DNA from: Mesonia sp. HuA40
GTDB taxonomy: Bacteria > Bacteroidota > Bacteroidia > Flavobacteriales > Flavobacteriaceae
Reading direction: 5' to 3'
NCBI RefSeq assembly: GCF_008017835.1
Contig: NZ_VRLT01000024.1
Span: 1-64,000, forward strand
Length of the DNA stretch: 64,000 nucleotides
Shown: positions 47,637 to 55,614 of the stretch, piece after piece
Position numbering within the stretch: the stretch's first letter is position 1
How the letters are laid out: each line of letters begins with the position of its first letter
Notes under the pieces: model-generated
What the model saw: only the letters and a program-made list of their open reading frames with translations
What the model was told of the DNA's origin: nothing
The model's database searches: none
Position numbers and translations under genes: made by a program

Positions 47637-49328
47637 ATGAAACGCCATGTTGTAATAAGCCTGCTTTTTTTCTGGGTAGGTGTACTAGGAATAAACGCCC
47701 AATCTATTGAGAAGCAATGGGAATTGCTTGCCCCCCAACAAAACGACAGCTTAGCTATTGACCGTTTAAATTTAAAAGATGGCTTATTTGAGTATCAGCA
47801 GAAAAAATTAAAAACTAGTCAGCAAGGGGATTTTCTATATCAAAACGATCTTCTTCTGCTCTTTATCCCCGAAAACAATTCAGAAAAAATCCAGAAATAT
47901 AGAGTAAAGCAACTATCTGATAGTTTACTCACCCTAAAAACAAACAATAGAGAATACACCTATATTACTCGCCAAAAAGCCAAAGAAACTGTTGTAGCAC
48001 CGCCTCAAAAAACAGCTATTCCCAGTCAAGGATTCTCTATTGAAAGTCTATGGAAAGGTCTATTAGGGATGTTCTCTTTACTAGTTATCGCCTTTCTTTT
48101 TAGCAGTAACCGTAAAGCTATAAACTGGAAAACCGTTGGCGCTGGGCTTAGTGCTCAATTGTTATTAGCCTATGGGGTTTTACAAGTAAAATGGGTTCAA
48201 GTTGCTTTTGAATTTGTTGGTGAAATATTTGTGAAAATTCTTGATTTTACAGCGGCAGGTAGTGAGTTTTTGTTGGGCGGCCTTATGGATGTTAATAGTT
48301 ATGGTTTTATTTTCTTGTTTCAAGTCTTACCAACGGTAATCTTCTTCTCGGCACTTACCTCAATTCTCTTTTATCTAGGTGTGATTCAAGTTATCGTAAA
48401 AGGATTAGCCTGGATGCTTACCAAACTATTAGGCGTTTCTGGTGCCGAAGGTTTAAGCGTTGCCGGTAATATTTTTTTAGGTCAAACCGAAGCACCTTTA
48501 ATGATTAAGGCTTATTTAGAGCGAATGACCAAATCTGAAATTCTTTTGGTGATGGTTGGTGGTATGGCTACGGTAGCTGGAGGAGTTTTAGCAGCCTACA
48601 TTGGTTTCTTAGGTGGCGATGATCCTGTTGTTCGGTTGGAGTTTGCGAAACATTTATTGGCAGCATCTGTCATGGCTGCACCTGGAGCTATTATTATATC
48701 TAAAATATTATATCCTCAGCAGGAAAAAATCAATACAAGTGTAGAAGTTTCAGAAGAGAAAATAGGAACTAATATCTTAGATGCTATCGCTAACGGAACT
48801 ACCGAAGGTCTTAAACTAGCTGCTAATGTTGGAGCTATGCTTCTTGTTTTTGTAGCACTTATTGCTATGATTAATTATGGTTTTGCTAAAATTGGAGATT
48901 GGACTTACCTTAACGGATTTTTAGCCGAAAACACCCCCTACCAAAGTTTTTCTATTGAAGCTATTTTAGGAACCGTTTTCGCTCCTCTTATGTGGTTAGT
49001 AGGTGTGGCCACCGAAGATATGATGCTTATGGGACAACTCTTAGGAATTAAACTTGCCGCAAGCGAATTTGTAGGTTACATTCAATTAGCTGAATTAAAA
49101 GATCCTGCAACAGCATTAAGCCTTACTTATGAGAAATCAATAATCATGGCCACCTATATGTTATGTGGATTTGCCAATTTTGCTTCTATTGGGATTCAAT
49201 TAGGAGGTATTGGCTCTTTAGCACCAGGACAACGTAAAACACTTTCTAAATTTGGTTTAAAAGCTGTGATTGGAGGAACGTTAGCTTCATTACTTTCAGC
49301 TACGATTGCAGGGATGATTATTGGGTAG
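47637..49328 (+). CDS. CNT family (NupC-type) nucleoside transporter with periplasmic N-terminal extension
   Basis: 563 residues. Signal peptide MKRHVVISLLFFWVGVLGINAQ, an about 115-residue extracytoplasmic segment, then the CNT membrane core from about 140. Core motifs: FLGQTEAPLMIKAYL and GGMATVAGGVLAAY (first hairpin/TM region), VGVATEDMMLMGQLLG, and CGFANFASIGIQLGGIG (second substrate loop). Imports nucleosides with Na+ or H+. The last 32 codons are part of a 96-bp sequence repeated at 54062-54157, so this C-terminus may have been supplied by the inserted cassette; the protein remains full length. Confidence 0.92.
   Translation: MKRHVVISLLFFWVGVLGINAQSIEKQWELLAPQQNDSLAIDRLNLKDGLFEYQQKKLKTSQQGDFLYQNDLLLLFIPENNSEKIQKYRVKQLSDSLLTLKTNNREYTYITRQKAKETVVAPPQKTAIPSQGFSIESLWKGLLGMFSLLVIAFLFSSNRKAINWKTVGAGLSAQLLLAYGVLQVKWVQVAFEFVGEIFVKILDFTAAGSEFLLGGLMDVNSYGFIFLFQVLPTVIFFSALTSILFYLGVIQVIVKGLAWMLTKLLGVSGAEGLSVAGNIFLGQTEAPLMIKAYLERMTKSEILLVMVGGMATVAGGVLAAYIGFLGGDDPVVRLEFAKHLLAASVMAAPGAIIISKILYPQQEKINTSVEVSEEKIGTNILDAIANGTTEGLKLAANVGAMLLVFVALIAMINYGFAKIGDWTYLNGFLAENTPYQSFSIEAILGTVFAPLMWLVGVATEDMMLMGQLLGIKLAASEFVGYIQLAELKDPATALSLTYEKSIIMATYMLCGFANFASIGIQLGGIGSLAPGQRKTLSKFGLKAVIGGTLASLLSATIAGMIIG
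49232..49327 (+). repeat. Left 96-bp direct repeat (transporter 3' end), candidate attachment site
   Basis: Covers the last 32 codons of the nucleoside transporter up to the second base of the stop. It matches 54062-54157 at 95 of 96 positions; the one difference (A49310 versus T54140) is silent in an alanine codon. The stops differ just outside (TAG here, TAA in the right copy). Confidence 0.95.
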
Positions 49329-49382
49329 GGAATTGAAGTTCAACCCGAAATTGAAAGCATTACATTTTATGGCTCATATTAA

Positions 49383-49769
49383 CTATTTTGAGCTTAACAC
49401 TTCAATACTTTTTTTCATTTCAGCAATGATAAACTCTTTATCTGCAATTCGCTGTTCATAAAGTAAGATAATTTTTTTACTCTGCTCTTTGTTTTCTTGA
49501 TAAAAATTTGCTGTTTGCTGTAAATACCCAGTTGTATTATCTTTATTAGTTTGGTTAAATTGATTATTAGGTTGAAGATTAAGAATTTCCCCTACCTCAA
49601 CATCAAGAATTTCTGCAATTTTATAAAGACGTTCTACTGTTAGTTTGGTTTTATTGCTTTCAAGTTTTGTATAAGCTACTTGACTTAAATCTAACATGTG
49701 TGCCATATATTCATGAGAGTAACCCAATTTTTTTCTAATTGTCTTAATGTTTTCTAGTATTTCAATCAT
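49383..49769 (-). CDS. XRE-family HTH regulator of the peptide cassette
   Basis: 128 residues. Helix-turn-helix of the Cro/CI type at about 7-61 (IRKKLGYSHEYMAHMLDLSQVAYTKLE, split here by its recognition helix SQVAYTKLE), with typical IAEILDVEVGEILNL. The C-terminal half is a glutamine- and lysine-rich helix likely to form a coiled coil for dimerisation. Transcribed away from the peptide gene with a 216-bp shared intergenic region holding nested palindromes, so control of the cassette, perhaps including itself, is likely. It is the only gene of the cassette on the minus strand. Confidence 0.9.
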   Translation of the reverse strand: MIEILENIKTIRKKLGYSHEYMAHMLDLSQVAYTKLESNKTKLTVERLYKIAEILDVEVGEILNLQPNNQFNQTNKDNTTGYLQQTANFYQENKEQSKKIILLYEQRIADKEFIIAEMKKSIEVLSSK

Positions 49770-49901
49770 AATCTGGTATAATTTATTATTGCAATATAAC
49801 AGTAAGCTTTCTTTATTATTAATTTTATTAATAACTATTAATTATAAAATATTTCGTAAAAATAATGTTTTCATCATTAAGGTTATTGAAAAACATTCAA
49901 A

Positions 49902-49952
49902 ATATTTAAATATTTGTCTTATCAAAATAATCGCGATTCTATTTTTTGATAA
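49902..49952. promoter_or_regulatory. Palindromes over the putative promoter of the leader-peptide gene
   Basis: Three symmetric elements: ATATTTAAATAT (49902-49913); TTATCAAAA / TTTTGATAA (49919-49927, 49944-49952); and, inside that, the 10-bp palindrome AATCGCGATT (49929-49938). A TTTG at 49913-49916 and TATTTTTTG at 49940-49948 (one extra T versus TAnnTTTG) could be the -33 and -7 boxes. The arrangement fits binding by the divergent XRE protein. Confidence 0.5.
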
Positions 49953-49985
49953 AACAAATAATGTTTAATTTTAAAAACTTAAAAA

Positions 49986-50183
49986 ATGAATTTAGAAAAT
50001 TATGGCGTTAAAGAACTGAAAGCCAAAGAAATCAATGAAACAAATGGTGGTTTATGGCAATTTGTGGCTGGAGCAATTATAGGCGGGCTTATATGGGATG
50101 GTGTAAAATGGGTTTACACACACGATGTGGAAGGTTATGGGGAATGGCTTTTGGAAACTGGCAGCCCTGGTGGAGCAAAGTAA
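49986..50183 (+). CDS. Double-glycine-leader peptide, bacteriocin-like precursor
   Basis: 65 residues. The leader MNLENYGVKELKAKEINETN ends in GG (residues 21-22), with the L, V/L and E/I positions expected for C39-processed leaders. Predicted mature peptide is 43 residues: a hydrophobic start LWQFVAGAIIGGLIWDG with a GxxxG helix-packing motif (GAIIG), then KWVYTHDVEGYGEWLLE and a flexible GSPGGAK tail. No cysteine, four tryptophans, net charge about -3. A matching C39 ABC exporter and HlyD adaptor are encoded downstream. Class II bacteriocin (lactobin/cerein-like) is the leading guess; the acidic charge and lack of a second peptide leave a signalling role open. Confidence 0.85.
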   Translation: MNLENYGVKELKAKEINETNGGLWQFVAGAIIGGLIWDGVKWVYTHDVEGYGEWLLETGSPGGAK

Positions 50184-50197
50184 TTATTTATAAACCA

Positions 50198-50225
50198 AAG
50201 CCATGATTTTTAAAAATTGTGGCTT
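50198..50225 (+). promoter_or_regulatory. Hairpin after the leader-peptide gene
   Basis: 12-pair stem with two G-U pairs (AAGCCATGATTT with AAATTGTGGCTT, loop TTAA), 14 bases past the peptide stop and lacking a strong T run. Suited to partial termination or 3' protection, giving more peptide than downstream product. Confidence 0.55.
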
Positions 50226-50245
50226 CGATTTAATTAAAAATAAAT

Positions 50246-50620
50246 TTGGTTAAGAAAAAAAAATACCTCATAATTTGTGTTTTTACAATTACTCTTGGGG
50301 TAGTGCTTACTGTTTTTTACCGCCCCTATATATACAACAACAACATCTACGATTTTGGCTTTGCAGATGTTATAGGCAGTTTAGTTTCAGTTATTGGGTT
50401 TTGTACTTTCATTTGGACTAATAAAGACTATTCTAGTAAAATAAAAAACTCCCATATTTTAATAGCCACATTTATTTATGCCATACTTTGGGAAGCTCTA
50501 GGCTATTTTGGTCTATATGGAACCTTTGACCAAAAGGATATATTAGCTTCTATTTTTAGTGGTTTTTTAACATTTGTAATTAAAACATACATAGAAAAGA
50601 AGTATTCTAATAAGAATTAA
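50246..50620 (+). CDS. Small membrane protein, candidate immunity protein
   Basis: 124 residues starting at TTG (50246). No ATG or GTG is available in this frame: an in-frame stop lies at 50231 and the protein has no internal methionine. A lysine-rich start (VKKKK) leads into four predicted membrane helices (about 7-25, 41-58, 70-90, 99-114). The ILWEALGYFGLYGTFDQKDILAS patch, taken as WE...FD..DI.A, recalls VanZ-like membrane proteins, but no family can be assigned. Between the precursor peptide and the exporter genes, where immunity genes are usually found; that role is inference from position. Confidence 0.7.
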   Translation: MVKKKKYLIICVFTITLGVVLTVFYRPYIYNNNIYDFGFADVIGSLVSVIGFCTFIWTNKDYSSKIKNSHILIATFIYAILWEALGYFGLYGTFDQKDILASIFSGFLTFVIKTYIEKKYSNKN

Positions 50621-50701
50621 AGTAAAATGTTTTAATCAAAGGAAACACTCTTTAAATAAATCTAAAAAACACTATTAGTTATTAAAAATACATAAAAGTT
50701 A

Positions 50702-50732
50702 TTGAATAAAATATATCTACCTCGTTTATTTG
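50702..50732 (+). promoter_or_regulatory. Possible promoter for the export genes
   Basis: TTG at 50702-50704, 20-base spacer, TTTATTTG at 50725-50732 (one mismatch to TAnnTTTG), 15 bases before the hlyD-like ATG. Confidence 0.35.
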
Positions 50733-50747
50733 TATTAAAAAATTTTT

Positions 50748-51884
50748 ATGAACTTTAGTTCAGACCCAATAAATAATCTTGAAAACCTTACTGCAAAAAA
50801 CAAAACTACAACGGTTTCAATATACATAATTGTGGTTCTAGCTATTGTGGTTGCTTTGGGCTTACTTCCTATTGTAGAAGTTAACGTGAGTAGCCAGGGC
50901 AGAGGTATAGTAAGAAGTCTTACAGACCCAGTCCCCATTATGGCAATAACACAAGGTAAGGTAGCTGGCGTTTTTATAAAAAATAATCAAGATGTAAAAA
51001 AGGGCGATACTCTTCTAACTATAGCTACAGAACATGTTTCTGCAGAATTAAAACTACAGGACACATTACAAACTACTATAAAAGAACAAATAGCAGACCT
51101 CCAAAAACTCACACAAGGAAATTTTACTAATCTTAAAACTGTTTTTTACAAAGGGGAGCTTCAAAAGTACAGAACAGGTTTATTTGAGTTACAAAGTAAA
51201 GTGGCTCAAGCACAAGTAAATCATGATCGCAACAAACTGCTCTTTGACAGAGATGTTATTGCTAAAGCTGAGTATGAGAATTATCTTTATAATTTACAGT
51301 TTGCTAAGGAGTCAAAACAAAATTACATGGCTACATTTAATAGTCAATGGCAAAATACAAAGCAACAACTATTAGAACGCATTAACAACATACAAGCTAC
51401 AAGTGAGCAACTAGAGATTGAGAAAAACAACTATGTAATTACTTCGCCTATAAGCGGAACGATAGAAAATTTTATTGGTTTATTACCAGGTTCATTTATA
51501 AACCCTTCACAATCGCTTGGTGTAATTTCTCCAAATCAAAACCTTATTGTTGAATGTATAGTAGCCCCAAAAGATATTGGTTTAATTAACAGAAGTCAAA
51601 AAGTACAGTTTCAGTTTGATGCCTTTAATTACAACCAATGGGGTTTGATTGAAGGTAATGTTATTGAAATTGATCAAAATGCAACAGTAAAAAACGAAGA
51701 TGTTTATTTTAAAGTACGTTGTTCATTGAACACTTTTGAACTACAATTAAACTCTGGTTATAGAACTGAAATCAGAAAAGGACTCACCGTAACAGGTCGA
51801 TTTGTAATTACACGTAGAAGTCTATTTGATTTACTTTTTGATAAAGTAGATGATTGGTTAAACCCTACTCAAATAAGTAACTAA
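50748..51884 (+). CDS. HlyD-family periplasmic adaptor of the peptide exporter
   Basis: 378 residues. One N-terminal membrane helix (about 24-44), a lipoyl-like half (VEVNVSSQGRGIVRS; AGVFIKNNQDVKKGDTLLTI), a long helical hairpin (about 95-230) and the second lipoyl half with the beta-barrel (YVITSPISGTIENFIGLLPG; LIVECIVAPKDIGLINR). Bridges the inner-membrane ABC transporter and an outer-membrane factor. Adjacent to the C39 exporter with no gap (stop then ATG). Confidence 0.93.
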   Translation: MNFSSDPINNLENLTAKNKTTTVSIYIIVVLAIVVALGLLPIVEVNVSSQGRGIVRSLTDPVPIMAITQGKVAGVFIKNNQDVKKGDTLLTIATEHVSAELKLQDTLQTTIKEQIADLQKLTQGNFTNLKTVFYKGELQKYRTGLFELQSKVAQAQVNHDRNKLLFDRDVIAKAEYENYLYNLQFAKESKQNYMATFNSQWQNTKQQLLERINNIQATSEQLEIEKNNYVITSPISGTIENFIGLLPGSFINPSQSLGVISPNQNLIVECIVAPKDIGLINRSQKVQFQFDAFNYNQWGLIEGNVIEIDQNATVKNEDVYFKVRCSLNTFELQLNSGYRTEIRKGLTVTGRFVITRRSLFDLLFDKVDDWLNPTQISN

Positions 51885-54035
51885 ATGGCTTCAATAAAAG
51901 TAAAACAACAAGACTTTAAAGACTGTGGTGCTGCTTGCTTAGCTTCTATTGGCAACCATTTTCAGGTAAAATTACCCATAGCCAGAATACGTCAATTTGC
52001 AAATACAGATAAAAGAGGTACCAATGTGTTGGGCATGATTGAAGCTGCCGAGAAAATGGGCTTTACTGCAAAGGGTGTAAAAGGTGAGGTTGATGCTCTC
52101 AATAAAATTCCATTGCCTGCTGTTGCCCATTTAATTTTAGAAAATCAATTACAACATTTTGTCGTAATATATAAATCCAGCAAGGGAAAAATAACTATAA
52201 TGGATCCCGGTAACGGTAAAATGAAATCTTACACTATAGACGAGTTTAAAAAAAAATGGAGTGGTGTTTTGATTCTTTTTGCCAAAGCTGATGACTTTAA
52301 AAGTTATGATAACAAAATTTCTCCTACAAAACGTTTTTGGAATTTAGTACAACCTCATAAATCAGTTTTAACACAAGCACTTTTTGGAGCGATTATTTTT
52401 ACCGTTCTAGGGCTTGCCATGTCTATTTATGTACAAAAAATTACAGATTATGTACTGGTTGAAGGAAACACAAACCTGCTTAATTTATTAAGCACCACAA
52501 TGATTATTATTTTGCTTTTAAGGCTATTTATTGGTTCATACAAAAGCATATTAATATTAAAAACAGGCCAACTCATTGATGCAAAACTTATATTGGGCTA
52601 TTATAAGCATTTGTTAAAATTACCGCAACGCTTTTTTGACACCATGCAAATTGGAGAAATCACTTCAAGAATTAGTGATGCTGTAAAAATAAGAGCCTTT
52701 ATTAATGATGTAGTTATAGAATTAGTTGTAAACCTTTTTATTGTTATTTTTTCATTTGTACTGATGTTTACTTTTTACTGGAAACTAGCTTTGGTTATTC
52801 TACTTGTTATTCCGTTTTATATTGTTATATACATTTTAATGAACTATTTCAATAAAAAAGTAGAACGGCGTATTATGGAAAATGGAGCTTCACTTGAAAC
52901 TCAACTTGTTGAAAGCATCACTCATGTGAGAACAGTAAAAGAATTTGGAATTGAAAATTATTCAAACTTAAAAACCGAAAACAAGTTTGTAAAATTGCTT
53001 TTTACAACTTATAAATCTGGAATGAATAGCATTTTTTCTGCAAACTCCACTCAATTCCTTGCTTCTACTTTCACGGTCATTCTTTTATGGGTAGGTTCAG
53101 GGTATGTTATTAACCAAGAACTAACACCTGGTGAATTATTTTCATTTTATGCATTAATTGGCTATTTTACTTCGCCTATCGCTTCTTTAATTAGCATGAA
53201 TAAAACTATTCAAAATGCACTCATCGCAGCAGACAGGCTTTTCGAAATTATGGATCTTGAAAGAGAAGAGTCTACAAATAAAATAATAATAGATAAAAAT
53301 GAATTAGGTGATATCCGGTTTGAAAATATAAACTTTAGATACGGCTCAAGAATTCAGGTGTTTGAAAATTTCAATGCTATCATTAAAGTTAACAAAACCA
53401 CTGCTATTGTTGGAGAAAGCGGCTGTGGAAAAACAACTTTAATTTCTTTAATTCAGAATCTATATCCTATAAAAAGTGGTAAGATATTTATTGGAAATTA
53501 TGATTTAAATTTTGTAGATAACCACTCGCTTAGAAAACATATTGGTATAATACCTCAAGAACTTAACTTGTTTTCTGGAAGCATCATTGAAAATATTGCG
53601 CTCGGAGAACCTTTTCCTGATATAAAACGAATCATTGAGCTCTCAGCCCAACTCGACATCACTTCTTTTGTAGAAAAAATGCCTAATGGTTATGACACTT
53701 TGCTTGGCGAAAATGGAGCCTTACTCTCTGGCGGACAAAAACAACGTATTGCAATAGCAAGAGCTCTATATAAAAACCCAGATATACTTATTATGGATGA
53801 AGCTACATCTGCCCTAGATACCGTATCAGAAGAGCTAGTGCAAAAGGTCATTTCAGATTTTAAAAATCAAGAAAAAACAATCATTGTTATAGCACACAGA
53901 TTAAGTACAATTCAAAATGCTGACACAATTTTAGTTATGAAAGAAGGAAAAATTGTTGAGCAAGGAAATCATATAGACTTAATCAATAAAAAAGGTAATT
54001 ATTTTAATCTTTGGAAAAAACAGACACTACATTAA
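51885..54035 (+). CDS. C39 peptidase-containing ABC exporter for double-glycine peptides
   Basis: 716 residues. N-terminal C39 peptidase (about 1-135) with catalytic Cys14 in KQQDFKDCGAACL, His in QLQHFVVIY and Asp in ITIMDPGNG; membrane domain with six helices (about 160-440); nucleotide-binding domain with Walker A GESGCGKTT, signature LSGGQKQRIAIARAL, Walker B ILIMDEATSALD and the H-loop VIAHRLST. It should cut the leader of the 65-residue peptide after GG and export the mature part. All catalytic residues are intact, so the system looks functional. Last gene of the cassette before the right direct repeat. Confidence 0.96.
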   Translation: MASIKVKQQDFKDCGAACLASIGNHFQVKLPIARIRQFANTDKRGTNVLGMIEAAEKMGFTAKGVKGEVDALNKIPLPAVAHLILENQLQHFVVIYKSSKGKITIMDPGNGKMKSYTIDEFKKKWSGVLILFAKADDFKSYDNKISPTKRFWNLVQPHKSVLTQALFGAIIFTVLGLAMSIYVQKITDYVLVEGNTNLLNLLSTTMIIILLLRLFIGSYKSILILKTGQLIDAKLILGYYKHLLKLPQRFFDTMQIGEITSRISDAVKIRAFINDVVIELVVNLFIVIFSFVLMFTFYWKLALVILLVIPFYIVIYILMNYFNKKVERRIMENGASLETQLVESITHVRTVKEFGIENYSNLKTENKFVKLLFTTYKSGMNSIFSANSTQFLASTFTVILLWVGSGYVINQELTPGELFSFYALIGYFTSPIASLISMNKTIQNALIAADRLFEIMDLEREESTNKIIIDKNELGDIRFENINFRYGSRIQVFENFNAIIKVNKTTAIVGESGCGKTTLISLIQNLYPIKSGKIFIGNYDLNFVDNHSLRKHIGIIPQELNLFSGSIIENIALGEPFPDIKRIIELSAQLDITSFVEKMPNGYDTLLGENGALLSGGQKQRIAIARALYKNPDILIMDEATSALDTVSEELVQKVISDFKNQEKTIIVIAHRLSTIQNADTILVMKEGKIVEQGNHIDLINKKGNYFNLWKKQTLH

Positions 54036-54061
54036 AAAAGCAGAACACTCATAGAATAGCT

Positions 54062-54157
54062 ACGTAAAACACTTTCTAAATTTGGTTTAAAAGCTGTGAT
54101 TGGAGGAACGTTAGCTTCATTACTTTCAGCTACGATTGCTGGGATGATTATTGGGTA
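54062..54157 (+). repeat. Right 96-bp direct repeat: orphan copy of the transporter 3' end
   Basis: Second copy of 49232-49327 at an exact offset of 4830 bases, one mismatch in 96. Here it has no upstream coding sequence and no start, ending in TAA: a C-terminal gene fragment of 32 codons. It marks the right boundary of the peptide cassette and probably the original 3' end of the chromosomal transporter gene. Confidence 0.95.
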
Positions 54158-54373
54158 AACTATGTTCCTTATCGCTTTCGCGGAATTATATAGAAGTTAA
54201 AAATTAATCTTTTATCATTCATTTTTAGCTTCTTTTTATATTTTTACCAAAAGACTTGCGTTAGGGATTGAGCGATTTGTTGAAGCTCTTTTGTTTTGTC
54301 ATCTCGAGCAGAGTCGAGAAACAAAACAAAAAGCGACTCGCGAAAGCCCGCCCGAACGCCTAAAATACTATTC
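54158..54373 (+). other. Non-coding stretch between the cassette and thyA
   Basis: No gene seen. Contains a CGCTTTCGCGGAA motif (54171-54183), similar to one inside tex at 28324, and the hairpin repeat at 54289. No strong TAnnTTTG box was found for thyA. Confidence 0.5.
54289..54331. repeat. Hairpin resembling a dispersed Flavobacteriia intergenic repeat
   Basis: Arms TTTTGTTTTGT (54289-54299) and ACAAAACAAAA (54321-54331) enclose TCTCGA / TCGAGA (54302-54307, 54314-54319). The core TCATCTCGAGCAGAGTCGAG looks like the widely scattered TCGAG-type intergenic repeats remembered from marine Flavobacteriia genomes. It may act as a bidirectional terminator before thyA. Confidence 0.6.
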
Positions 54374-55198
54374 ATGAAACAATATCACGATTTACTTCAA
54401 CACGTTTTAGAACACGGTAATGAAAAAGGAGACCGCACAGGAACAGGTACTAAAAGTGTTTTTGGCTACCAAATGCGTTTTGATTTGAGTGAAGGCTTTC
54501 CCATGGTGACCACCAAGAAGTTGCATCTAAAATCGATTGTTCATGAGCTTTTATGGTTTTTAAAAGGAGACACCAACATAAAATACTTACAAGAGAACGG
54601 AGTACGAATTTGGAATGAATGGGCAGATGAAAACGGAGATTTAGGTCCGATTTACGGTCATCAATGGCGCAATTGGAACAGCGAAGAGATTGATCAAATT
54701 AAAGATATTGTAGAGACTCTGAAGAAAAATCCTAACAGCAGAAGAATGTTAGTTTCTGCATGGAATCCTAGCGTCATGCCAGATACATCAGTCTCATTTG
54801 ATGAAAATGTGGCTAACGGAAAAGCTGCTTTACCACCTTGTCATGCCTTTTTTCAGTTTTATGTAGCCAACGGTAAATTATCTTGCCAGCTTTATCAACG
54901 AAGCGCCGATATTTTTCTTGGCGTTCCTTTTAATATTGCTTCTTATGCATTGTTTACCATGATGATGGCGCAAGTGTGCGGCTATGAAGCAGGAGATTTC
55001 ATTCATACCTTTGGTGATGCTCACATTTATAATAACCACCAAGAGCAAGTAGAATTACAGCTTTCTCGAGAGCCCAGAGAACTTCCTAAAATGGTTATTA
55101 ATCCAGAAGTGAAAGATATCTTTGGCTTTGTATTTGAAGATTTTACCTTAGAAAACTACCAACCACATCCGCATATTAAAGCTAAAGTCGCGGTTTAA
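54374..55198 (+). CDS. thyA: Thymidylate synthase
   Basis: 274 residues from [15 protein letters not shown] (ATG 54374); in-frame codons further upstream encode no conserved sequence and overlap the hairpin repeat. Converts dUMP to dTMP with methylene-tetrahydrofolate. Seen: [13 protein letters not shown], the active-site Cys in [32 protein letters not shown], and [10 protein letters not shown]. Dihydrofolate reductase, which regenerates its cofactor, is 4.4 kb downstream. Confidence 0.97.
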   Translation: MKQYHDLLQHVLEHGNEKGDRTGTGTKSVFGYQMRFDLSEGFPMVTTKKLHLKSIVHELLWFLKGDTNIKYLQENGVRIWNEWADENGDLGPIYGHQWRNWNSEEIDQIKDIVETLKKNPNSRRMLVSAWNPSVMPDTSVSFDENVANGKAALPPCHAFFQFYVANGKLSCQLYQRSADIFLGVPFNIASYALFTMMMAQVCGYEAGDFIHTFGDAHIYNNHQEQVELQLSREPRELPKMVINPEVKDIFGFVFEDFTLENYQPHPHIKAKVAV

Positions 55199-55209
55199 AA
55201 CCAATGATT

Positions 55210-55614
55210 ATGAAAAAATATATCTTTATTTTAACCTTAATCCTTACCTCATCGTTTGGATTTTCTCAAACTGCATCAGGTAACAAAGTATCTTCTAAAG
55301 AAGTAGCTCCCGTTTGGCCAGGGTGCGAGGAAAGTAGTCAAAAATCAAATTGCTTTAATCAAATGCTAGCCAAGCATATTCAGCAAAATTTTAAATTTCC
55401 GAAAGGTTATAGTGCCGAAGATAAAGGCACACGAGTAATTGTAAGTTTTGTAGTAGATGAGACAGGAAAAACCAAAATTCTTGAAACTACGGGCGGAAGA
55501 GAGCTTTTACAAAAAGAAGCCGAAAGAAATATTCTTGCTATTCCAAAAATGAAACCGGGTCATCTTAACGGAAAAGCTCGAGCTATAAAATATAAAGTGC
55601 CTTTTACTTTTTAA
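55210..55614 (+). CDS. TonB C-terminal-domain-like secreted protein
   Basis: 134 residues from the second in-frame ATG (55210, MKKYIFILTLILTSSFGFSQ, a clean signal peptide); the ATG at 55204 is also possible. The mature region has the Bacteroidota pattern VxPxWPGCE, then a TonB-C fold with RVIVSFVVDETGKTKIL and PKMKPGHLNGKARAIKYKVP. Such short proteins lack the N-terminal anchor and proline-rich arm of true TonB, so energy transduction is doubtful. Role unknown. Confidence 0.82.
   Translation: MKKYIFILTLILTSSFGFSQTASGNKVSSKEVAPVWPGCEESSQKSNCFNQMLAKHIQQNFKFPKGYSAEDKGTRVIVSFVVDETGKTKILETTGGRELLQKEAERNILAIPKMKPGHLNGKARAIKYKVPFTF

Noticed and set aside
50040-50110. Alternative leader cleavage at the second GG of the peptide (in IIGGL)
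   Set aside because: That GG is inside a hydrophobic helix, whereas the first GG follows a charged amphipathic leader of typical length.
49232-54157. Integrase, transposase or toxin-antitoxin pair within the cassette
   Set aside because: All five reading frames there are accounted for by other families and no remaining frame shows recombinase motifs.
54296-54373. N-terminal extension of thymidylate synthase
   Set aside because: The extra residues are low-complexity, encoded by the hairpin repeat, and not part of the ThyA fold.
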